Below are positions 16,435 to 22,610 of a stretch of 23,911 nt of DNA, in pieces. The notes under the pieces were generated by a model. That model ran no database searches, had not been told where the DNA came from, and worked only from the letters and a program-made list of their open reading frames with translations. Within the stretch, counting starts at the first letter, position 1. Each line of letters starts with the position of its first letter. The translations under genes and the position numbers were made by a program. The stretch is from positions 1-23,911 of the forward strand of contig DAHWSH010000008.1 of the NCBI GenBank assembly GCA_027338645.1, given 5' to 3'. Source of the DNA: JAJZIH01 sp021785265. GTDB taxonomy: Bacteria; Pseudomonadota; Gammaproteobacteria; JAKAQQ01.

Positions 16435-17996
16435 GAAATGGTGAGCCGCCCCAGATCCCCTGACCCCTCTCCCACCGCACGACTCCATCCCGCCGGGGCC
16501 CGATCCACCGGCACGAAGGCGAGGGAACGATCCTGTCTCAGGTGGCCTCGCATAAAGTCCCGGGCTTCAGGCCAATCGCTCCGATAGTGGGCTCCCCGGC
16601 TTTCCTCGCGCCACAGGGCTGCCCGGATCCAAAGCCAGGCGAGACGGGCCTCGAGCACACCCGAGCGCTGCTCGTTCGCTACGGCGAGGACCGCCTCGAG
16701 CCCGCGTTCCAAAGACTCCCGGTGACGGATCACCCCCAGGCTCGGGCTCAGGATGGCGGGGAGCATTCCCCAGGTTGGGCCGGATTCCGCCTTGGGGCGC
16801 ATGGCATGCCGGATCGGCGGGAATGCGGCAGCTCCGATGGAGGCCGCCACCGCCCGCGCGCAAACCACCGCTTCCAGGAGGGAGTTGCTGGCCAGACGGT
16901 TCGCCCCATGGAGTCCGGTCGAAGCCACCTCGCCCACCGCCCAGAGGCCGGGCCGGCTGCTCCGGCCCTCGCGATCGACCGCGATCCCGCCCATGTGGTA
17001 GTGGACCGCCGGCGTGACGGGCAGAAGATCCCGGGCCGGATCCACGCCCTGGGCACGACAGATCGCATGGATCTTGGGAAAGCGGGCGGCGAAGGCGCTC
17101 CCTGGATGTTCCCGAGCATCGAGGAAAATCAGGTGACCGGCTTTTTGATGTTGCCAGATCGCCCGTGCCACCCGGTCGCGCGGGGCCAAATCCGCACCCG
17201 GCAGCTCGGCCGCGAAACGCTCGCCCCTTTCATCGACGAGATAGGCGCCTTCCCCCCGCACGGCTTCGCTGATGAGGGGAAGCGGGTGCTGACCGCTCGC
17301 AAGGGCTGTCGGATGATACTGGATAAACTCGAGATCCACGAGTTCGGCGCCTGCCGCAAGGGCCATCACCAGTCCCTGACCGCGGGCGCCCAGCGGATTG
17401 GTCGTCTGTTCGAACAATCCCCCAACCCCCCCCGTAGCCAGCACGATGGCACGGGCGGGGAAGGGCTCGTTTGTCTCACCGTGCCGGCAGTTCACCCCCG
17501 AGAGACCGGTGTCATCTTCAAGCAGGCCCACTGCCTCGACGCCCTCGATCCGCTCGATCGAGGGCGTCGCGAGAACCTGGCGGACGAGTGTTTCCATGAG
17601 GGTCTGACCGGTGGCATCGCCATGGGCATGGACAATCCGGCGCCGGCCATGCCCGCCTTCGAGACCGAGATCCAGCTGTCCTGCACGATCCCGGTCGAAA
17701 GGTACGCCCCAGGAGGCGAGCTGTTTAATTGCCCAGGGCGCCTGATCGGTGATCTGCCGAACCACATCCGGGTCGCAGAGCCCCGCACCCGCGGCGATCG
17801 TGTCCTCGGCATGGTATCGGGGCTCGTCGTCCGGCCCCACAGCCGCTGCAATTCCGCCTTGTGCCCAAAGACTGGATCCCTCGGTTCCGAGAGCTGTCCG
17901 GACCACCAGGCGCACGGGACGGGGGGCGAGACAGAGGGCGGTCGCGAGTCCCGCGATCCCCCCCCCGATGATGGTCGGCTTGACTTGTCGGCTCAA
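16431..17996 (-). CDS. nadB: L-aspartate oxidase NadB
   Basis: NadB is the FAD enzyme that oxidises L-aspartate to iminoaspartate, the first step of de novo NAD synthesis. The protein has 521 residues. The FAD-binding GGGIAGLATAL lies at 11-21. SLWAQGGIAAA, HAEDTIAAGAGLCD, VHAHGDATGQ and the substrate-site segment HPTAL are present. GLWAVGEVASTGLHGANRLASNSLLEA is the family's second FAD motif. A C-terminal helical domain follows. The start is TTG at 17996; the homology begins right there and no ATG lies nearby. This TTG overlaps the nadA stop (TTGA), so translation is coupled. Confidence 0.96.
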   Translation of the reverse strand: MSRQVKPTIIGGGIAGLATALCLAPRPVRLVVRTALGTEGSSLWAQGGIAAAVGPDDEPRYHAEDTIAAGAGLCDPDVVRQITDQAPWAIKQLASWGVPFDRDRAGQLDLGLEGGHGRRRIVHAHGDATGQTLMETLVRQVLATPSIERIEGVEAVGLLEDDTGLSGVNCRHGETNEPFPARAIVLATGGVGGLFEQTTNPLGARGQGLVMALAAGAELVDLEFIQYHPTALASGQHPLPLISEAVRGEGAYLVDERGERFAAELPGADLAPRDRVARAIWQHQKAGHLIFLDAREHPGSAFAARFPKIHAICRAQGVDPARDLLPVTPAVHYHMGGIAVDREGRSSRPGLWAVGEVASTGLHGANRLASNSLLEAVVCARAVAASIGAAAFPPIRHAMRPKAESGPTWGMLPAILSPSLGVIRHRESLERGLEAVLAVANEQRSGVLEARLAWLWIRAALWREESRGAHYRSDWPEARDFMRGHLRQDRSLAFVPVDRAPAGWSRAVGEGSGDLGRLTIS

Positions 17997-18970
17997 AGCG
18001 CGAGCATCCGCTCGACGGCGCGCCGGGCCCTTCCGGCCACGGCAGGATCGATCTCAACCTCGTGCTCAAGCGATTCGAGCGACCGGCGCAGCTTGGCCAG
18101 GGTGATGCGCTTCATGTAGGGACAGAGGTTGCACGGCCGGATGAAGCGCACCTCCGGATGGTCGACCGTAATGTTGTCGCTCATCGAACATTCGGTAAGA
18201 AGGGCGACGGCTGCCGGATGATGGCGATCGATATACTCGGACATGGCTGTCGTCGAGCCGGAGAAATCCGCATCGGCGACCACTTCGGGTCGGCATTCGG
18301 GATGGGCCAGGACCGCGAGCCCGGGGTGTTCCCGCCGAAGGGTCTGGACGGCCTCCAGGCCAAAGCGTTCATGCACGATGCAGCGCCCATCCCAGGCCAT
18401 GACTTCGACCGGGGTTTGTCGGGCCACGTTGGCCGCGAGATAGCGGTCCGGGATCAAAAGGACCCGTGGTACACCCAGCGATTCGACGACCCGGACGGCG
18501 TTGCTCGAGGTACAACAGACGTCGGATTCCGCCTTGACCGCCGCCGAGGTGTTGACGTAGGTCACGACCGGTACCCCGGGGTGTGCCACGCGCAATGCGC
18601 GGACATCCTCCGGCGTGATCGATTCCGCAAGCGAGCAGCCGGCTTCGAGATCCGGAATGAGCACCTTCCGGTTCGGGTTGAGCAGCTTGGCCGTTTCCGC
18701 CATGAAATACACTCCGGCCATCACGATGACATCGGCCGAAAGACGCCTGGCCTCCCGGGCGAGGTGGAGGCTGTCCCCCACGACATCGGCCACGCAGTGG
18801 TAGATCTCGGGTGTCTGGTAGTTATGGGCCAGGATCACCGCATGGCGCGACCGCTTGAGTTCGGAGATCGCCTCCACCTCATCGGCGAAAACCGGCCATT
18901 CGACCGCCGGAATAAAGGGTTTCACCCTCTCGTAGAGCGCATCCGGCTGCCGGACAGAGACCTCAGGCAT
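17993..18970 (-). CDS. nadA: Quinolinate synthase NadA
   Basis: NadA condenses iminoaspartate with dihydroxyacetone phosphate to quinolinate, using an oxygen-sensitive [4Fe-4S] cluster. The protein has 325 residues. Conserved pieces are AVILAHNYQTPEIYHCVADVVGDS, FMAETAKLLNP, AGCSLAES, HPEC and RPCNLCPYMKRI. Likely cluster ligands are C112, C226 and C283. I chose the ATG at 18970 because an AGGG lies 8 nt upstream. An in-frame GTG at 18985 has no ribosome-binding site. It leads the nadA-nadB pair, with a perfect palindrome just upstream. Confidence 0.96.
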   Translation of the reverse strand: MPEVSVRQPDALYERVKPFIPAVEWPVFADEVEAISELKRSRHAVILAHNYQTPEIYHCVADVVGDSLHLAREARRLSADVIVMAGVYFMAETAKLLNPNRKVLIPDLEAGCSLAESITPEDVRALRVAHPGVPVVTYVNTSAAVKAESDVCCTSSNAVRVVESLGVPRVLLIPDRYLAANVARQTPVEVMAWDGRCIVHERFGLEAVQTLRREHPGLAVLAHPECRPEVVADADFSGSTTAMSEYIDRHHPAAVALLTECSMSDNITVDHPEVRFIRPCNLCPYMKRITLAKLRRSLESLEHEVEIDPAVAGRARRAVERMLAL

Positions 18971-18987
18971 GAGCGTGACCCTCACTT

Positions 18988-19004
18988 ATGCTCATAATGA
19001 GCAT
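18988..19004. promoter_or_regulatory. Palindromic candidate operator upstream of nadA
   Basis: ATGCTCAT-A-ATGAGCAT is a perfect 8-1-8 inverted repeat whose nearer end is 17 bp before the nadA ATG. Size and symmetry fit a dimeric repressor site. The NadQ-like gene 0.9 kb away is the natural candidate. A second, shorter repeat (AAACCC-5-GGGTTT, 19015-19031) lies next to it. No strong -35/-10 pair was found here. The link to NadQ is inference. Confidence 0.55.
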
Positions 19005-19225
19005 TAAAGGACCAAAACCCGTCATGGGTTTCAGACGCGGTCATGCTAGCGTAGGGCCCCCCGGATCGTCAAATCCAGTTAAATAAAGCCCGGGCCCAGT
19101 ATTCGTTGGGTGCCGAGCCTCGTAGAGGGAAGCAAGAGACTGGCTGGCCCAACGTCCACAAACAGAAAATCTCAGGCGGGGCTCACAAAACGCCAAAACC
19201 CCTCTCCCGCTCTCTTCTTTTGTAC
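19005..19225. other. Gene-poor intergenic region upstream of nadA
   Basis: No gene is supported here. It holds the 6-bp repeat AAACCC/GGGTTT (19015-19031), a GCTAGC site (19045-19050) and a 7-bp repeat CGTTGGG/CCCAACG at 19104-19110 and 19148-19154 around a 37-nt loop. At its right edge a strongly AT-rich block begins (about 19217-19262), unlike the rest of the window. It probably represents a scar of past insertions. Confidence 0.5.
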
Positions 19226-19809
19226 TTATATAACTAATTGAAATATATAATTAATTTTCCTAGTTTTTTGCCTGTGTAGGAACTGTGCAGAAGTATTTTG
19301 GGATTCGGCGTCTTCCTGCTGCAGCACAAGAGCATAGACGATAGTGGCAAAACCTTTGTCCGGTACGTCCAGCAGGGTTGCGGTCAGCGCCGCCGACAAT
19401 CCGGAAGTCTCTGCTTCAACGGCTTCGGCATTGGCATCGCCGGGACCGCTAGCGGATTTCGTCTTCTTGGACTGTTTCGGCATGTCCTCCGGCTTCACAA
19501 AACCGCGCTCGATCTTCACCTTGCCGGCGTGATCGAGGGATACCACGGCGCCCGCGATCGCAAGCTGTTCCGGCGACCAGACGCCTTCACGGTCTTCGAT
19601 GTCGGCGATGAGCTTCTCCAGCTCGTCGAGACGTTCGAGCGCTTCGTCCGCGTCGGACGCATACCATGCGTCGTTCAGGGCGGTATATTCCGCCCGAAGG
19701 CTGTCGAGCCGTTGCTGTTCGTCCTCGGTCAACAGCACGGGTTCGGGATAGATACGCCTGTAAGCCGAGCTTTGCGCGTATCCGAAGTCGGGCATGACTT
19801 CGATCCTCT
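19226..19809 (-). pseudogene. Truncated ParB/RepB-type partition protein (fragment)
   Basis: The open frame continues to an ATG at 19852, but its first codons come from the antisense strand of an IS remnant. From about RIEVMPDFGYAQ onward it resembles the post-HTH region of ParB/RepB/Spo0J partition proteins of alphaproteobacterial plasmids. Recognisable pieces are YPEPVLLTEDEQQRLDSL, YASDADEALERLDEL, REGVWSPEQLAIAGAVVSL and IERGFVKPEDMPK. The nuclease-like and DNA-binding domains are absent. After LSAALT the sequence jumps to ATLLDVPDKGFATIVYAL, which suggests a small internal deletion. The tail after LVLQQ enters AT-rich sequence and looks non-native. It cannot perform plasmid partition. 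The family call is from recall. Confidence 0.7.
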
Positions 19810-19878
19810 TCTTGCAAAAGGTCATCCGCGTCAATCGGCGGTTAAGTTCCAAACAGAATGAAGCACTACACTGGACTA
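19810..19878 (+). mobile_element. 69-bp remnant of the IS630-type transposase 3' end
   Basis: This segment matches 76-145 of the window with three substitutions and one single-base deletion. The deletion removes the TAG stop (CACTAGGACT becomes CACTGGACT). Orientation is the same as the copy at the left edge. Only about 21 codons of the transposase remain, so it is inactive. Its left end abuts the ParB fragment at about 19808-19811. Confidence 0.85.
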
Positions 19879-19903
19879 TACCCTAACGAAATCAGGGATT
19901 CCT

Positions 19904-20920
19904 CTAGCCTCTCACCTGCGGCAATCTGGCCCCACCCGGAGCCTGTTCCATGAGGACCTCACGCCGGAAACGGTAACGTCGTGCCGGCCGGCCGCCTGTC
20001 TGGTGTTCGATCACCTCGGTCGGTTCGACCAGTTTCTGCTGGACCATCAAGCGGCGGAAGTTCTGCTTGTGCAAACGGAGGCCGGCAATCGCCTCGACCG
20101 CCTGTTGCAGCTCGAGATAAGTGAAGGTGGCAGGCAAAAGTTCGAAAACCACCGGTCGGTACTTGATCTTGGCCCGCAGGCGGGCGATCGCCGTTGCGAG
20201 AATGCGCCTATGGTCCTGGACCATGGCCTCCCCGGTGGGGGGGGCATCCCTCTCCTGCTCCATCTCCTCCATCCCTCGGCGGGATTCGGCAATCAGGCCG
20301 GCTTCGTAAAGCAGTTCATAACGTTGCAGAACCCACTCTTCGTTCCAGGCCTGGCCACCGGCGCCGAAGGCATGGCGGTAGCGCCGGCGCCGCTCCCGGC
20401 GCTCGGGCACGCCCGGTGCCTCCATGGCCCAGCGCTCCAGTGCCCCGAGGATCGGGCCGAGAATGGGAGGTGGGCCCTGCCGATGATCCTCCCAAGGGAA
20501 ATAGCGGTACCAGCTCCACCATCCCACCCCGGGAGCGGGATCCCTTCGGGATTCGAGCGTCAGGGCGAGGTAACTGACCGAAATCACCCGCCGCGGCCCC
20601 GAGCTCTCGAGACGATCCCGGTCCGCAAAGGTGTAGAGCTGTTCGATATGCCCGAGTGGATGATGCGTCTGGCGCTCGACCCAGGATCGCACACCCGCCT
20701 GGAGCGATCGGTGCGCCGATTCGAAGGGTCCCGAAGGCAGGCTGTTCCCGGTCTCCAGGGTGAGCACCCGGGGCATGCGCGCCGTCACCGCGGCCACGAC
20801 GGCGATCAGTTCGGCATCGAAGGGTACGGTCGCAGACGGCGCGTTCCGTTTTATCTTGTCCCCGCGCCCCATCACCCCGACCGTAACCCGATCGACTGGC
20901 TTCGATTCCTCAGTTTTCAT
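19904..20920 (-). CDS. nadQ: NrtR/NadQ-type NAD regulator (degenerate Nudix + winged helix)
   Basis: The 338-residue protein looks like a transcriptional regulator of NAD metabolism in the COG4111/NadQ group, related to NrtR. The N-terminal half is Nudix-like: AVVAAV, then HIEQLYTFADRDR and RVISVSYLAL. The Nudix box is degenerate, reading GVRSWVERQT where the catalytic REXXEE should be, so hydrolysis is unlikely and effector binding is expected. The C-terminal part RPVVFELLPATFTYLELQQ, GLRLHKQNFRRLMVQQKLVEPT and GRPARRYRFR is the NrtR-type winged helix. It lies 0.9 kb upstream of nadA-nadB and is divergent from mbfA. The gene name rests on recall of the family; NrtR-like regulator is the safer statement. 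Confidence 0.8.
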   Translation of the reverse strand: MKTEESKPVDRVTVGVMGRGDKIKRNAPSATVPFDAELIAVVAAVTARMPRVLTLETGNSLPSGPFESAHRSLQAGVRSWVERQTHHPLGHIEQLYTFADRDRLESSGPRRVISVSYLALTLESRRDPAPGVGWWSWYRYFPWEDHRQGPPPILGPILGALERWAMEAPGVPERRERRRRYRHAFGAGGQAWNEEWVLQRYELLYEAGLIAESRRGMEEMEQERDAPPTGEAMVQDHRRILATAIARLRAKIKYRPVVFELLPATFTYLELQQAVEAIAGLRLHKQNFRRLMVQQKLVEPTEVIEHQTGGRPARRYRFRREVLMEQAPGGARLPQVRG

Positions 20921-20928
20921 AGGCCCAT

Positions 20929-20987
20929 GTTAGCATCCGGCGGGACATCGGCCGGCTCAGTTGACAGCCTTTCTCCGGCATGCTAAC
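20929..20987. promoter_or_regulatory. Inverted GTTAGCAT / ATGCTAAC pair between nadQ and mbfA
   Basis: GTTAGCAT at 20929-20936 (followed by CCGG) is mirrored by ATGCTAAC at 20980-20987 (preceded by CCGGC). The arms are 43 bp apart. One arm is just upstream of the nadQ ATG and the other upstream of mbfA. The half-site resembles the ATGCTCAT arm of the nadA palindrome. Confidence 0.45.
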
Positions 20988-20989
20988 TC
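20961..20989 (+). promoter_or_regulatory. Possible mbfA promoter
   Basis: A perfect -35 TTGACA lies at 20961-20966. The best-placed -10, 17 bp on, is TAACTC, a poor match that overlaps the ATGCTAAC half-site. A regulated promoter is possible, but support is weak. Confidence 0.3.
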
Positions 20990-21021
20990 TATGGAAAATG
21001 CCGGGGTCAGGTGGATTTTGC

Positions 21022-22029
21022 ATGAGGCGTGACATCTTTTCTCCCACTCTCTGGTACCGCCGGGGGAATGCGGAACTGGACTTCACGAACCTCACGGAAC
21101 AGCAGATTCTCGCGCTCGCGATCTCGCTCGAGGAGGAGGATGGGCGGATTTACGAACAGTACGCCGATGCCCTGCGTGAACACTATCCGGAAAGCGCCCG
21201 GATGTTCACCGCCATGGCGCAGGAGGAACACCAGCACAGACACCGCCTGATCGAGGTCTACCAGGCGAAGTTCGGTGACCGTATCCCACTGGTCCGTCGC
21301 CAGGACGTTCGCGGCTTCATCGAGCGCAAGCCCATCTGGCTGATCCAGCCACTCGATATCGAGAAGATCCGGCGCCAGGCGGAAATGATGGAAAACGAAT
21401 CCGCGAGCTTCTATGCCGAGGCCGCCCACCGCAGCAGTGATGCCACGATCCGAAAACTGTTGGGCGATCTGGCCGCCGAGGAAAACATCCACGAGAGCAA
21501 GGCGGAATCTCTGGAAAGCACACTGATCACCGACTCGGTCCAGAGCCGCGAGCGGGAAACCCACCGGCGCCAGATGCTGCTCCAGGTGATCCAGCCCGGG
21601 CTGGCCGGCCTCATGGACGGCTCGGTCTCGACCCTGGCCCCGATCTTTGCCGCGGCTTTTGCCACCCACAGCACGGCGAGCACCTTCCTCGTGGGCGTGG
21701 CCGCAGCGATCGGCGCCGGCATCAGCATGGCTTTTGCCGAGGCTCTCTCGGACACCGGCCTCATCACCGGGCGCGGCAATCCCTGGTGGCGGGGGGCGGT
21801 CACGGGCGGAATGACCACCCTGGGTGGCCTGTTCCACAGCCTGCCCTTCCTGATCCCCGCCTTCCACTTGGCACTCACCGTGGCCGTGATCGTGGTCGCG
21901 ATCGAACTGACCACCATCGCCTGGATCCGCAAGCGCTACATGGACACACCTTTCCTGTCGGCGGTCTTCCAGGTGGTGGTCGGTGGGGTTTTGGTCTTTC
22001 TGGCCGGTATCCTGATCGGAAGCGCCTGA
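21022..22029 (+). CDS. mbfA: Membrane-bound ferritin / iron exporter MbfA
   Basis: MbfA-type proteins join a ferritin-like di-iron domain to a VIT1/CCC1-like membrane domain. In rhizobia they export iron and protect against iron and peroxide stress. The protein has 335 residues. The ferritin-like part (about 25-175) carries candidate iron ligands in EEED (37-40), EEHQH (68-72), EMMENE (121-126) and EENIHE (153-158). The membrane part opens with the VIT1-type signature QPGLAGLMDGSVSTLAPIFAA and continues with GAGISMAFAEALSD and four or five hydrophobic helices, ending GILIGSA. The ATG at 21022 has AGGTGG 7 nt upstream; two earlier in-frame ATGs lack this. It is divergent from the NadQ-like gene. 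Confidence 0.92.
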   Translation: MRRDIFSPTLWYRRGNAELDFTNLTEQQILALAISLEEEDGRIYEQYADALREHYPESARMFTAMAQEEHQHRHRLIEVYQAKFGDRIPLVRRQDVRGFIERKPIWLIQPLDIEKIRRQAEMMENESASFYAEAAHRSSDATIRKLLGDLAAEENIHESKAESLESTLITDSVQSRERETHRRQMLLQVIQPGLAGLMDGSVSTLAPIFAAAFATHSTASTFLVGVAAAIGAGISMAFAEALSDTGLITGRGNPWWRGAVTGGMTTLGGLFHSLPFLIPAFHLALTVAVIVVAIELTTIAWIRKRYMDTPFLSAVFQVVVGGVLVFLAGILIGSA

Positions 22030-22054
22030 ACGGACACTTCCGTCACGGCCGGTC

Positions 22055-22600
22055 TCAGGCGGTTTGCAGCCGGGCCAGACGATCCTTGATCTCGACCACC
22101 TTCACCCAGTAGAGAATCCACAGAACGAGCGCAGCCACCCACGTGAGCCCGCCCAAGAAGGGGATGAAGACAAAGATCCAGAGGATGGACATGGCGAGCC
22201 CCAATCCATAACCGCAGTCCCCCACGTCTTTGAGACCGCGTTCCTCCGCTTCCCGTTTCAGTGCCTGAGACACCTGGATCACGAGAACAAAGTTCCAGGC
22301 CAGGTTGAAAACCGGAATGAGATCCAGCCAGACGAGCCCCGGACTCAGAGTGCGGTTTTTCGGCGCAATGTTCCGCAACACCCCCTGGAGGCTGATCAGG
22401 AAAAAGATCAGCGGAATGTACCAGGCCGCCAACAAAACAAACAGGAAAGCCACGGCAAAAAACAGGAGATCCCCAATCACGGCCCCGGCCGTCATACCGG
22501 CCAGGAGGGCATGCATCAGGCCGGGGAAGTGAGACATCCACGGGCCATGGGGCCCGGTCGACCATCCCGCCCGCCAAACCGCGTCCATCAGGATCTGCAT
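22055..22600 (-). CDS. Conserved membrane protein of unknown function
   Basis: This 181-residue protein has about four membrane helices: around 27-50, 52-73, a segment near 90-108 and 130-165. A conserved-looking core NRTLSPGLVWLDLIPVFNLAW, then QALKREAEERGL and a GLGLAMSILW helix, recalls a widespread uncharacterised membrane family. I do not recognise a function. The start is uncertain: ATG at 22600 gives the longest form, but there is no strong ribosome-binding site, and in-frame ATGs at 22585 and 22537 are alternatives. It converges with mbfA (25 bp between stops) and follows the repeat protein by 10 bp, so it may share a transcript with it. Confidence 0.75.
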   Translation of the reverse strand: MQILMDAVWRAGWSTGPHGPWMSHFPGLMHALLAGMTAGAVIGDLLFFAVAFLFVLLAAWYIPLIFFLISLQGVLRNIAPKNRTLSPGLVWLDLIPVFNLAWNFVLVIQVSQALKREAEERGLKDVGDCGYGLGLAMSILWIFVFIPFLGGLTWVAALVLWILYWVKVVEIKDRLARLQTA

Positions 22601-22610
22601 CGAAGACCCA

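Noticed and set aside
18971..18985. GTG start for nadA at 18985
   Set aside because: It has no ribosome-binding site, whereas the ATG at 18970 has AGGG at good spacing.
1..19878. Composite transposon bounded by the two IS copies
   Set aside because: The right copy is a 69-bp stub, the interior is essential housekeeping DNA, and no paired ends or target duplications are visible.
22030..22054. Terminator between mbfA and the membrane-protein gene
   Set aside because: Only a 5-bp repeat (ACGGA/TCCGT) is present and no T-run follows it.
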